From Polytrichum commune (lineage: Eukaryota; Streptophyta; Polytrichopsida; Polytrichales; Polytrichaceae): a DNA stretch of 64,000 bases. Both the position numbers and the translations under genes were made by a program. Where the stretch lies: NCBI GenBank assembly GCA_950295325.1, contig OX485803.1, forward strand, positions 18,292,001 through 18,356,000. The letters run 5' to 3'. Position 1 is the stretch's first letter. Each line of letters begins with the position of its first letter. Below the pieces are notes generated by a model. The model ran no database searches and had not been told where the DNA came from. It saw nothing but the letters and a program-made list of their open reading frames with translations. This document shows, one piece after another, positions 12,791 through 24,475 of this stretch.

Positions 12791-13757
12791 CCATAACTTA
12801 TGATATTCAATCTTCCCACTTAAGTATAGGGTTACGCTATCCTACATGCAGGCACGTCGGTTTGTTTAAGATCCTCCTCACTAGAATCCATTACACCTAC
12901 AGAAGCAGTCTCTAAATAAATACCTAGCATAAAACACCTAAGAATTTTTGGTTGTAAGGTGTTAGTGCCCATTTTTTTCCCCACATAGAATCAAGATGGG
13001 TCCTCAAAAGAAAGAGGGGATATACTTTGGGTGTGAATCACCCAACATTATTAGATACTCAGATCTTCCAACCGGAAATTTATTACAAAAAAGATTTGCT
13101 CATTGTTTTTTCGATGAGGAAAATTTCCATATTTTGTAGGACAGTCAAATCCATGTAGAGATTTGAAATTTAATGCTATATCCGCTCCAAACATGTTTCC
13201 AGATCCTCGTACCCAATAATGTAAAAGAGATGTTGAACGTATTCTACATTTAAATAAGTTAGTTGATAGATTACGCCAAAAGGGGTTAATCCATGGGTTG
13301 TAAATGGGTGTTTGTAAGAAAACAAAATAAGTCTGCAAACGTTTCCCAGTACAAAGCACGACTAGTTGCCCAAGGCTTCATCCAACGTTTAGGCATTGAT
13401 TATGAAGAAACATATTTCCTTGTGATGGACTCAATTACGTTCAGGTATCTCCTAAGTCTTGCATTTGACAAGAAGTTGGAAACAAGGTTGATGGATGTAG
13501 TTACTGCGTACTTGTATGGCAGTTTGGATACTAACATATACACGAGGATCCCTACGGGGTTGGTGGAATTCCAACACTCTTAAAGACAGTCACAATGGGT
13601 TAAACTTGAAAGGGCATTGTACGGCCTTAAACATGCCGGTAGGATGTGGCACAAACGTCTAAGAGATTTTTTAATAGATCGGGGTTTTAAGAATGATGAG
13701 GTTATATGTTTATTAAACGGACTCACATAGAACTAGTTATCGTGGTTGTATATGTTG

Positions 13758-14134
13758 CAGAGCCCAACATTTTCCTTTCTAATTGCACCCATACCCAGAC
13801 CATGCCCATCAGCAACGACCTATGCCCACCCATGCCCACACATAGCATGACATGTGCCCACCCATGCCCACCCATGCTATTCAAATTGCGCCCATGTATT
13901 CAAAAATTATGTAATGTGTATTGTGTAATTGTGTAATTGTGTAATTATGCCCCACCCATGCCCACCCATGCCCGCCCATGCCCGCCCATGCCCGCCCATG
14001 AACAATAATAGCGCAGCCATGCCCACCCATGCCCGCCCATGAACAATAATATTGCACCCATGCCCACCCAAAACCCATGGGCATGGGTGGGTATGGGCAT
14101 GGGCATGGGTATGGGCGCCCGATGTAGGGCTCTG
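13758..14134. mobile_element. Foldback hAT-like MITE inside the copia RT
   Basis: The ends are CAGAGCCCAACAT and the near inverse of it, flanked by a perfect 8-bp duplication ATATGTTG at 13750-13757 and 14135-14142. The interior is a C-rich CCCATGCCCACC minisatellite on the left and its G-rich complement on the right, so the strand can fold back. A 26-bp unit with AACAATAATA is duplicated near 13980-14060. Confidence 0.85.
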
Positions 14135-15294
14135 ATATGTTGATGACCTTAACATCATCGGTATGACTAACGTCATCTCCGAGTTTTGTTTCTCAACTCA
14201 AATTTAAATTTGGGTTGAAAGATTTTGGTGAAACTACCTTCTGTCTTGGCCTACAGGTTGAACACCTTGCAGAAAGTATTTTTCTACATCAAAGTTTGTA
14301 TACTCGAAAACTATTCAAGCATTTCTCAATGAATGCGGCTCATTCACTAAGTTCCCCGATGGTGATACGGTCATTGGATGTAAAGAAGGATGAGTTCGGA
14401 CCATGTGTGATGAGGGGGGAAAATGTTTGGGACCTAAAACTCCATACTTGGCAGTAATAGGTACATTAATATATTTGGCAAATTGCACCAGGCCTGACAT
14501 TGCATTTGCCATTAATTTATTGGCTAGATTTAGTGCTAAGCCAACAAAACGGCATTGGAATGGCGTCAAACATATCCTACAATACCTCAAGGGCATTGAA
14601 AATCTAGGATTATTTTATAAAGTTGAAGAGGATAGCAACATCAAAGGATACATGGATACGGGTTACCTTTCCGGTCCACATAAAGGGAATCACAAACATG
14701 TTATGTTTTCCTTAGACAAGGAGCAGCAATATCTTGGAAATCGACGAAGCAAAGCCTTGCAACAACATTATCAAATCATTCAGAATTCATAGCCCTGCAC
14801 AAGGCTTCCTGCAAATGCGTTTTGTCGAGATAGATCAACAAAGGTTCTTGTGGTTTCTGCAATATTCCAAAATCTCCAACATTGATCTATGAAGATAATG
14901 CGGCCTACATTGCTCAAATAAAGGCGGGCTACATCAATGGAGACCGAATCAAGTACATCTTACCAAAGTTCTTTTTCACCCATGAATTATTGGGATTAGA
15001 TATAGGTGTGAAACAAGTTAAAGTAATTTGATAACTTAACAAGAAAACGGTAGAACCGTGAGGCTCTGTCCTTTACTATGAAAGACTACAATTGTACTTG
15101 TCCACTTTGCTCATGCCAATCCATGGTTATTCACTATACCAAACCTTTCTTGGATTTTGAGCACCTTCTTCTCAAATGCGGGTCAAGGATTGAAGCTACT
15201 CATTTATCACTCAATTTTTTGTAAATGAATAATCAAGAAGTGCCGAAATAACTATAATTAACTAGACTTCTTTCAATGCATTTTAGGGAGCAAT

Positions 15295-15295
<1 letters not shown>

Positions 15296-15333
<38 letters not shown>
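15296..15333 (+). repeat. (AG)n microsatellite
   Basis: An uninterrupted dinucleotide tract of 38 bp lies in the decayed 3' part of the copia element. Confidence 0.95.
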
Positions 15334-15335
<2 letters not shown>

Positions 15336-15698
15336 CACATTAACTAAAGTGGACCAAAAATAACAAGAGCAAGTAACGTCCAAGTGTGAACGCAAAGTGG
15401 TTAGAAAATTTGCTCTTGAAACGAAGAAGTTGATGCATAGTCTCTATCCTACAGACAGAGCCAAAAACTTATTCACTAAGTCATTACAAACAACTAGGCA
15501 TAGGTAGATTGTTCAGGGAATAGGGAGGTTTTCATCCCTACTTGACATGTAAATAATCACGTCTAGGCCCTTCCACTCTTTTTTTTTCCTTCACTCATAA
15601 TTTTTTACCTTAAATTATGAGGATTTTTATCACGGTATAGTTTTTAACAAGGGAAGGCAACGTGATGTCTAAACTAGACTCGTTGTGTCTAGGGAGAG

Positions 15699-15998
15699 TG
15701 TTTTGACACTACCGTCGATGACTAGGTGTCCGTAGACCTAGCCTCGTCATCATGGTAATATACATAAGATATCATGTTGTCAGTGACACCTCATCGTCGT
15801 AGAATGGCAACTAGTTGCCGGTACGGTGCCCCACCATCCTAGGAGATGGTGATGATCAAATACCTTAAATAAACACCGAGGTTGAGAGAGAGATCAATAG
15901 AACTCTCGGTCTTGCTCTCTAACTCTCAAGGATTATGCAATCTTGCTTGCATGATGTGCTTCTCATTTTATATACATTTTTGTACTCGTTTTGTAACA
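15699..15998 (+). repeat. 3' LTR of the copia element (right edge approximate)
   Basis: It begins TGTTTTGACACTACCG directly after a purine-rich AGGGAGAG tract of the kind that primes plus-strand synthesis. The first 75 bp match the 5' remnant. I could not find the terminal CA with a matching target duplication. Confidence 0.65.
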
Positions 15999-16344
15999 AA
16001 ACCAACTTTGATTGAGAAGGTTGGTAATGTAGGGCAAGGAGTAGGCGGGGTGTGTTAGAACTTCGACTAAAACGAGCCACATATAGGAGACAGAGATAAA
16101 AATAAAACCGCCAGTAATTACCAAGGCCCCATATTATCCACTTCAGAGCGTGTTAACGGGCCAAGCCCTACAAAGCCAGTGTGGTTTTAGCGCTAAAAAG
16201 GGGTAGAGCCTAAAGTCAAGTGAGGCTAGGCCTTCAGTGGGCCACTTTTGTTTTAAAAAGACATCCTCCAAGAGAAGTTGAGTAATATTACAAAGCACCA
16301 TAGCATGATAAGATAAGCCCAACATGAACATGTTGCCTAGTAGA

Positions 16345-16530
16345 TATTATTTACTGATAATTTTTGAAGATCTCATCTTGATATTCTATATTGAGTATCT
16401 AACACAACAATAGAGGGAGGCAATCCAATTTAAACAACACATTGCTACTACTTTTAGACATTTGACCCAAAAATTATGGTTACAATATATTGAAACATTT
16501 TTTCCGTATACTTGATTGTGCTTGCTCCCC
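16345..16530 (-). repeat. Dispersed repeat, copy 2 (inverted copy of 5086-5280)
   Basis: This is the reverse complement of the AT-rich unit at 5086-5280. Identity is moderate with small indels, suggesting an old family. Confidence 0.55.
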
Positions 16531-18726
16531 ATGTACATGTGGAACCTATGACAAAATTAAATTAAAAGAAGATGAAAATTTGAAATGAAAAATATAAGTG
16601 TTGAGCTTGCAATTTTAAAGTAAGTTGAACATTATCTTTGGAAATTTTGAAGCCTTTCTTATAGAATTCCATAAGTGGTTTTCTTTGGAATATGGAGATA
16701 TGTACTTATATGTTGGAAACCGTATAAGGTTAGTGTCCACTTAAGAAACATGCACACTTTGCAATGTAATCAATTAGAAAATACCGTCTTAATACCAAAA
16801 TAAAATGGGAACGTCCTCAATTCTTGGCATTGATCAATTCCAACAACTTGCGGCATTCTTTAAAACTATCTCCGCATGCTTGTTCACATGTGCACTTGGT
16901 GATGTGACGACAATCATGAAGCTCATGTTAGATGTTGAGGCGGAGTACCATGTTAATACATCAAATATGGCTTGGCCCACAAGGTCAACAGGTGTGTCAT
17001 TTCCACGACTTGCTAAACATTGTCAAATTGATTTATGTAGCTTGAGTATTCGTCTGATTTTTTGTTTTGGTGAGAACAACAAGTTGTTAGTTGAGGACAA
17101 TTCTTTGGTTCTCTTCACAAACCTAAACTCTCAGGCTTATGAAGAAGAGCTTTTCACTTAGGTAAGAGATAGCTCTCCTCAAGTGTGAATGTGTGGAGTT
17201 TTTGTGTGCATCTCAAGAACACCTATTGTCACATCTTGTTGTTTTGTTCAATATTATATTGAGCTTACTCACTGAGAATTTGTTTTGAGTGTAAGCGTGG
17301 GTGATGGGGTACTAGAAACCATATCCAAGAACATCATTGTACATAGATTTTATTTTGTAACACCTACCTACCATCAGAGGTGCAGTAAAAATCCACTCTT
17401 ACAAATTTATTGTTGACTTCAATAGAACAATTGAAGTCTCTAACCCCCATTTAGAAGTTATTCGGTTTTGAACAATAACCACCATGCTCCACATGAGAAT
17501 CGGTGTTTACGCCCTCCCCAATGATAGGTGTTGTAAACATACACCCTTGGTCGATGCATCGCAACTGAACCTCGAGCAAGCTTGTTTCTTGTTTTCTCGA
17601 TTCTTTCTTGGCTACACAACACCTTGATCTGATAAGACATTTCAGAGGTTGGCAAGATGATCTCCAAACCAGGCCCTAAGGTAGAAATACTATAACCCGT
17701 TAACCACCCTCTAGCCGTGCACTAGACCGCCGTCATAATGGTGAAGTGCCATTTCTAAAACCAATCATGGCTCGGCGGCAACTTCAATGCGTGTACACTT
17801 AGTGTAGCCAATGGGAGTCAAGTGTTAATGTACTCATGAGGTAACCGATTTAGGCGATGTTCTGTATGGAAATGCGGATTACCGTGTTCGGTGTAGGGAG
17901 AATCTAGTGAACGAGTAGGGGGTTGGACAACTTTCCACTTTGAGAAATTGTAGCGTTTTTTGTATAGGGCAAAAAAATATGAAACAACTTGCATTCTTCA
18001 TGAATGCTTCTCGTCTATCTTGGAAAATCATCTCACGATTGTCAGACTAGATCTTCCATGCGAATCACCTTATCTTCACGGATTATGGTATTTCTACCTC
18101 AATTAAGAAGAGGGCACACTGCACAAGTCTCTCTTGGACATGGTGGGTGGCAAGGTAACTTAGCTAGGATGTGAAAGAAGTGATCAGGCACGGATCCGTA
18201 GACGCATGTTGGAACCCATCATAATAAGTCCTAACTTAGCTGAGACCACTGCACACAAAGAAGGCAACTGATCTCCTCATATTCTACTCTCCCAGCTCTC
18301 TGAATAAAACGGCCCAGAAGTACCCATGTACCAAGGGTTATACATCATCGACCCCACCGGACAGGAGAGGTATGTTTAATGAACAATAGGCAATTGTCAC
18401 GGTATGTAATTATGTGGATATGTACTCCAGATCGTTCTAAAAACTCCTCAACGCTGACACTGCAACGATAAACTCGACTAGTCATGTGCTATACGTGAGT
18501 CCTCGACTACACCTCCATTCATGTGCCTGCGCATACAATCCAATGATACATCATCATCGGCCAGAGATCATAGTCCAGCGATTGATCAATTGAAAGAAAG
18601 AGTCTATCAGTCATCTAGTATACATAAAGTCCTTGGCGAATAGATTGTTCACTGTGTACGTGTTGCCTGTATCACCAATTGCTTTCAAGAAGAAATTACT
18701 GTGCATGAGTGAATCTCTCGTTGATC
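16531..18726. other. Intergenic stretch, no recognisable gene
   Basis: The longest frame (16805-17161, +, 118 codons) and a 69-codon frame at 17458-17667 (-) carry no motif I recognise. The stretch could be part of an old LTR element, but no paired ends are visible. Confidence 0.4.
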
Positions 18727-18850
18727 CAACTTAAACGTCGTGAAATAGTATGCAATCTGGAGGTTACTTTTCAAAATTTGAATTGGCACTGAAAATCATT
18801 CCAAACTAATCTTAGATTCTAGTCCCAAGTCGTTTGAAATGAATTAGTTA
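18727..18850 (+). repeat. Dispersed foldback repeat family, fragment
   Basis: It shares the order ATCCAACNTAAA, then GAAAT-GTATGCA, CTGGAG and GGAATCATT-like words with 21046-21226. It is a diverged fragment of the same family (other copies at 34430-34615 and 43853-44412). Confidence 0.4.
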
Positions 18851-19668
18851 CAAAGTTATAGCATGTGAGTCTTAGTAGATGACATTGTATAGTGAATAGG
18901 ACATCTTGGGTCTCATTCTAAATCGTAGTATGTTAAATCAAATCAGAGCATGGGTTCTTGCAAGTTGTTACAAATTTGACCGATAACATATTCAAGTCCT
19001 TATTTGGATTGGTCGACGTGATTTGGCCTGGGTGGATTGGCCAACCCCAAAGGCATTTAGCAGTGATTTTACGAATAACCCCCATTGCCACCAACTACAA
19101 CCCATTGAAGCAATATGCAAGCATATTGAAATCATATCGAGGCACTTGTACCATATTCAAACACGACCACAATATTCAAAAACAAAAAACCCTTATGAAA
19201 GGGCTCCACGTAGCACTAACACGATTTGGAGCAAGTTTATGTAACACTAACATACACATAGGACCTTGTTTTACCTCCAATAAATTCCAAAAACACTATA
19301 TTTGGTTGTTGAAGCACTTTTTAATTTGCAATCACAATAACTCTCCAAGGATCAATAGCCTTTTGTAGTTGGAGACAAGATCCATGATCTAACAATTTAA
19401 GCGTTCCAATATTGGACGGGTCCTACATATATAGTTATGAACAAAATTGAGTTCTTTGAACAAACTCGTCTTCAACAAACAACCACGAAAAATTCACAAG
19501 CTCTTTTTTAGATTTGAGAATTGGATATGATATTGCACAAACTTGTGCACATATATGCAAAATTTCACATTACATTGATCATAAGAAAGTATGTTGCAAA
19601 GCCAAATGAGAAACTGTATACAGATACTCAGTTTTGTTCAAGTTGCCTTCAAAATCTTTAGTAATTGG

Positions 19669-20668
19669 TATAGTAACCCCTACTCTTCAACATAGTGTCA
19701 ATTCTTCGTGGCATGCTCTCATAAAGCGCCATGCAATTGTGTTCACTAAAATTGGGATACATTGGACACACACGCTCCCACAATTCTTAGATACCTCTTG
19801 GATGTCTCAGTAATTTGTTCAAGGGCCGTTTAAGAAGTGCCCAAACATGTTCAATGGAATTCAAATCCGGAGATTGTGTAGGGCATTGGCTATGATGCCA
19901 ACCATACTTGTATGATCTTGCTCGTGTGCTTGGGATCATTATCATGTTGAAAGACCAACCTACTTGGATCCATATTGTAATTATGTATAATGGACCACAA
20001 GAAATTTTCTAAAATAAATTTGTACAAATGCCTATCCATCCTACCTTCAATTTTGGGCCATGCTCTTGGCCCAAAAGCTATCATGCATCCCCAAATCATC
20101 ACCGACCCACCATCATGCTCCACGGCCTGATGGACATGTTGAGGTCCAACGCGTTCTCCATCTCCAATTCAACACTATGACCTACCATCTGAGTTAAACC
20201 TATTTATTTTTGTCTCGTCATTAAAAATCACGCGTTTTCAATTATCAATGGTCCAATTCTCATACATGTGAGTAAACCTCAAGCGTGCAAGATCATGTGC
20301 AAACCTTAGGATTGGCTTCCTTTTTCTACACTTGTGTTGCACCCAATGCAACCTCTCTCAAAGCACACCTCACAATGATATCATACAACAATTTATTTGT
20401 TTTAATTTAGATCGAAATTGTTTTGTTGTCGCAGATGTAGTTCCAAGTTGCCCTTCAGTGACAAGAATGACACAACGCCTCTTCTCACAATTTGTAAGAA
20501 GCTTTGGACGCCCTCCTATTTGTCTCTCAAACTCGCCCCCTACATCCTTCCTTAGATGAGCTACAGGAAAGTTTGGCTCATGCCCACTAAAGCGGCAACT
20601 TTGCGAGTAGAAACACCGCTTCTAAGTTGCACCAAAGCTTGGTGCTTATGTTTTTGAGACAACAGAGG
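19669..20668 (-). pseudogene. Tc1-type (DD34E) transposase pseudogene
   Basis: Read on the minus strand, the order of a Tc1 transposase is visible. First comes an N-terminal helix-turn-helix with VQLRSGVSTRKVAALVGMSQ near 20580-20640. Then come VIFNDETKINRF with the first catalytic Asp near 20220, GGSVMIWGCM near 20100, FQHDNDPKHTSK with the second Asp near 19930, and QSPDLNSIEHVW with the catalytic Glu near 19870. The end reads ESMPRRIDTMLKSRGYYTNY. Length fits the usual 330-350 residues. Several stops and frameshifts, one between the second Asp and the Glu, make it inactive. These elements cut and paste at TA sites; the terminal repeats could not be resolved. Tc1 (as opposed to mariner-like) transposases are rarely reported from plants. 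Confidence 0.85.
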
Positions 20669-21045
20669 CACACAACTACAAACGATTCTACAAATTGCAT
20701 CTCACGTACTATGGAACCAAGGCTACACAATGCACAAGAAATCTCACAACGTTCTCAACTACGCAATGCACACAAAGATGTCGAAGTTGGAAGAGTGGCG
20801 GCAAACAAATATGAGTAGTGTAACCCTAACCACTTCAACGTTTCTTATTTTAGAAGCCCTAAGCCCTTTTCACTTTTTGGTTGCACATTTATGCAATTGA
20901 TTACTTGGACTCTTGCTTTGATCACTCCATCACTTTGTTTTCTGATTTGAAGCGGCTAACAATGGGAGCCAAAGCTAAATTTGTGTACAATGTATTCAAT
21001 TTTGTTCGTAACAGTAAAAGAGAACTTATGGACATGGAGAAAATT

Positions 21046-21226
21046 ATCATACCTCACATTCATCCAACATAAAAACCATGAAATGTATGCAGCCTGGAGT
21101 TCCGTTTGTTGATTTGATTTGACACAGTGCACTCGGAATCATTTGAGGTGAATTGGCAACAAACCTTAGGACGTCGAGATTTTTATATGTTGGATGGATG
21201 AGAGGTAAGCTCTTATACAATAATTC
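21046..21226. repeat. Foldback repeat with CATCCAACATAAAAA ends
   Basis: CATCCAACATAAAAACC near 21060 and its inverse near 21185-21205 frame a short unit with GGAATCATTTGAGGTGAATT inside. Related sequence occurs at 34430-34615 and 43853-44412. No clear duplication is visible. Confidence 0.5.
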
Positions 21227-21571
21227 CCCCTCTCCCGTACAAATTGCTCATTAGCTTGGACACGATTGCCAAGAATTGCACTTCAAGACCTTCGGATTGT
21301 AGTCCCGAGCACTTGAAATCTTCAAGTATTGTAAAGTATCGAGTCTTGCATCTACATTGCCACCCGGATAAATAAACACTTGCATGAACCTGACTTCAAC
21401 CTCGTCGGTTGTGGGAGAAATCATCTCAGGCAATGTAGTGAATAATTTGTTATTGAGGGTCCCCTTGATTGTTGCGAAAGAAAGCCCTGACAGGACTTTG
21501 GAGACAAGTAAAATGAAAAACCTGTTGTTGATACCTTCATCTTCAAACCTTCTTTTTAAAAGGAGACAAAG

Positions 21572-21753
21572 CACTGTCCAGGGAGAACTGACAGTTAGTT
21601 ACAGATGAACCTGTTGAGTTTGTGAAATAACCGGCTGAAGTTGGAGACTTCAGGAGAATTACCGATCATTTAAGATGAATCTAAAGAATCTACCTCAAGT
21701 GAAGAAAGCAAACCCGGAAGATGTCAACATGTAATTGGTTGGATTTAGAATCA
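21572..21753 (+). mobile_element. Truncated copy of the 225-bp hAT-like MITE
   Basis: It starts CACTGTCCAGGGAGAACTGA and follows the family (members at 23232-23456 and 59560-59785) up to the GTAATTGGTTGGATTTAGAA part. It lacks the last ~50 bp and the right terminal repeat. Confidence 0.6.
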
Positions 21754-22229
21754 ATAAATGAGAACATATATTCATGGATTTAGTATCATTCAATAAAGAT
21801 TCCAGTCTTGTTTAACTTTGAGACTTGGCAAATAGTGTGTGTTTCGGGAATTAGTACTATGCGCACTAATTGGGATAATTAGTGTAGTGATTTTATGCCA
21901 TTGTTTCTCCACACGATTATATTATGCTTTCTTGCATTCAAATGACATTGTGCATGATTTAGTTGTGTCCCTTGAAACATCATTTCTTTGAAATAAATCT
22001 TCCTATGAACTTTTTTCTAAATTTTGTTTGCAATCAAAATTCTCAATTTGATAATGAATATGCAATGAACCTAGGTCAAAGGATAGCTCTAAGGATTATG
22101 AGAAAAATGGCAATGGGTCCGATTTGAATATGCTAATCATCTTGCACTAAAATGCATAAACATATACCACAAGTGTATATGTTTACCCCTAAATGCTTTG
22201 GGGCGTAGTGGGGTGAGAACCGGTGAACT

Positions 22230-22508
22230 CACTACAACAGATTGGGTATTTTGTGACTAAGGAAATGTGACTGGGGATGACTGGTGACTACAGGGTGTCA
22301 CATTTGGCCAGGCCTCGACCTTTGGGGGGGACGAAATTTGAAAATATGACTCGCAGTCATATTTTATTGTCGTATTCGGCAAATGTACTATATACGGCGT
22401 ATGGGAACGACAGGTGCCTTCATAGGGAACGACGGGGAACGTGTCTGGTGGACGCCCAGTCATATGTGGTAGTCACATTTTCCTATGAGTCATATTCTTG
22501 AGTCAATG
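22230..22508. mobile_element. Possible non-autonomous CACTA element
   Basis: The left end reads CACTACAACAGA, the classical CACTA start, and is followed by repeated GTGACT words, which act as subterminal repeats in such elements. The right side has inverted GTGACTA and ATGACTC words near 22460-22505, but the expected TAGTG end is not intact. Weakly supported. Confidence 0.35.
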
Positions 22509-22922
22509 ATGAAGGCTCCAAAATTGGTCCACGGAGATCGATGCACGTTTAATGAATCATAATCATACAAATGTCACCAATTTGTAGCATTTCGTAAATG
22601 AATCATATGGTCCACATGTGTCTGTATTTGATAGATTACAATGTGCATGGGTAAAAAAGAGGCACCCTGTTTGCGAAGGCAACCTCGTTGCAAAATTCAG
22701 TGTAGAGTATATTCATCCTTGTATTTCACTGATTCAAGTGGTAATATTCCTCGCACATGATTTCTCCACAGAATGATGGACACGAGGATGCAAACACCTT
22801 GACTTTTGGCTGCTGTGGGTGTCACTTACTTTACATGCGAGCTGACTTTCAGATCATGAGTGCCCCTTTCCTGCTCTGTTCATGTTTTTTCAAAATCTTC
22901 TCAAGTTAATTAAGCTGCTTAC

Positions 22923-22941
22923 ATATATATATATATATATA
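22923..22941. repeat. (AT)n microsatellite
   Basis: Simple AT dinucleotide run. Confidence 0.9.
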
Positions 22942-23231
22942 CCTGATTCCACTTGCGTTGCTGAAGCATAAATTTAGTAAATGCATTGACAGTTATTTCT
23001 GTTGTGTGAGGATCTAATATGCATGGGAGGCGGGAGCGAGTCATCAGAATGTGGGCGTGCACTCATCTTCAAAGTGAAGTCACTTTCCCGATGCCGGATG
23101 CTGGATTCCGGCACATGACAACTACCATGGGGGTTGCACCAAAAACATGGCCTCCCAGTTGGTTTTGTTGATTCATTTCCGCCACAATTCAGGGGTCAAG
23201 GAGGCTTTAAACTCACTCCCCACAGGGCGAG

Positions 23232-23456
23232 CAATGAATGGGAGAACTGACCGCCAGTGGCAGATGAACTGGTTGAGTTTGAGAATGATAACCGGTTGAA
23301 GTCCAAGGGTCAGGGAAATAACAGATCGTTTTAGAGAAATCCATGGAATAGGCCTCAAACTACTCAAGAGAATCCGGAACATGATCACAACATGTTAGTT
23401 AAACCAGAAGGACTTGGATTTTGACCGATTATGTCCAAATAACTCCCCAAACACTG
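23232..23456 (+). mobile_element. 225-bp hAT-like MITE with a perfect 8-bp TSD
   Basis: It starts CAATGAATGGGAG and ends CACTG. It is flanked by AGGGCGAG at 23224-23231 and 23457-23464, an exact 8-bp duplication. The internal text (GGTTGAGTTTGAGAATGATA, then GGACTTGGATTTTGACCGA) recurs in four other places in the window. No coding capacity. Confidence 0.85.
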
Positions 23457-23982
23457 AGGGCGAGGTGGACGTTTTGTTTGGGCCACCATCTCTTCCCGAC
23501 AATATCAATGTACATGTTTAGGTTATAAACTTCTGGTTTTGGACATGTGGACGGTTGGAATTTTTTTTGTAAATGATCTTGATTGTACAAATCTGCACAA
23601 TCAAACCTACCATAAAAAGGTGTTGGTTTTCCTACAATAAGCCTTTAAATTGGGTTGAATTGTTCTAAGTGATTTGAGAGGATTTTTCTTCCATCGGTTT
23701 TTTTGGGGGTTAAATGGAAATATCCAAATAATCACAATGTTTGAATGTGTTTCCACCATCCCCCGTGGCACGCATCACGTAACTTCCCCTTCAAAAGCCA
23801 ATGAGGTTTCACCAACATAACATTATTCAATTGAGTATGTATGTTGGGTGGGGCCGGGAATAAGCCAAACTCATAATTCTATGTTGTTTATTCTCACAAC
23901 ATCACACTGCACTGGTAGATTCAAGCTGAAAAAACTCAGGTGAAGCAATGTGCTGATATTATTAAATTGGAACGGTCGATAG

Positions 23983-24315
23983 GATTGTGTATAAAATGTT
24001 TGACAAATGTCATTCGACGTTCGACTTCAAATCCAAAGTGTCACGTGACATTTTCAAAAACAAAATGAATGTCAATCGATATCTACGTTTTCTTCTAAAA
24101 TGTTACCTCAATGTCACAAGCCCAACAATACTTGTCACTTCAATTTCTAACGTGTCAACTGACGTGTGGTTTTCTCTTCACAAGTCACACTACATGTCAA
24201 ATTCTAAACTACACGTGTCAATTAACATGCAACTTTTTCCATAAAAATAAATTGTGCAAGTTTTTACACATCAAATGTCAAAGACTTGCAAAATCTTTGT
24301 CAAAAATACACACTG
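23983..24315 (-). mobile_element. hAT MITE of the 9333/40352 family
   Basis: The ends and subterminal AAATCCAAAGTGTCACGTGA segment match the large hAT relics. Flanking octamers GTCGATAG and GCTGATAG agree at 6 of 8 positions. The 333-bp body is the two ends of the larger element joined together. Confidence 0.75.
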
Positions 24316-24453
24316 GCTGATAGCAGCTGAGTTATGTTATGAGACTACGACTTGTCTTCCACCATTACTTAAGAAACCTAATGCTTGCCCAAAGACGTGA
24401 CTGAAACTGTGAGAGGGACCATAGCTGCCTCCATCCTCCAGGTCACAACCAGC

Positions 24454-24475
24454 GTGTGTGTGTGTGTGTGTGTGT
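24454..24475 (+). repeat. (GT)n microsatellite
   Basis: Uninterrupted GT run. Confidence 0.95.

Larger units (their letters stand above)
12990..15500 (+). pseudogene. copia reverse transcriptase / RNase H, interrupted
   Basis: 13293-13583 encodes the front of the reverse transcriptase (YKARLVAQGF, then MDVVTAYLYG). From 14143 the rest of the domain resumes, and 14403-14792 holds the connecting and RNase H start (YLANCTRPDIAFAINLLARF). RNase H text continues in broken frames to about 15010, and the usual copia tail with NLFTKSL appears near 15466. Besides point stops, the domain is cut at 13758-14134 by an inserted MITE placed exactly at the codons for the YVDD catalytic motif. Confidence 0.8.
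10774..15998 (+). mobile_element. Degenerate Ty1/copia LTR retrotransposon
   Basis: The order LTR remnant, gag, integrase, reverse transcriptase, RNase H, LTR is that of Ty1/copia. The left LTR survives only as about 74 bp. The right LTR begins at 15699 with the matching TG...GACACTACCG segment; its 3' end is unresolved (about 15970-16060), so the right border is approximate. All coding parts carry stops and frameshifts. Two later changes sit inside: a hAT-like MITE at 13758-14134 and a GA microsatellite at 15296-15333. Confidence 0.8.

Noticed and set aside
13787-14135. CRISPR-like or satellite array of CCCATGCCC units
   Set aside because: Units are short and variable with no spacers, and they lie inside a MITE with its own ends and duplication in a plant genome.
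17458-17667. 69-codon minus-strand frame with basic, Tyr/Trp-rich sequence
   Set aside because: No known family, no paired LTRs and no neighbouring coding parts.
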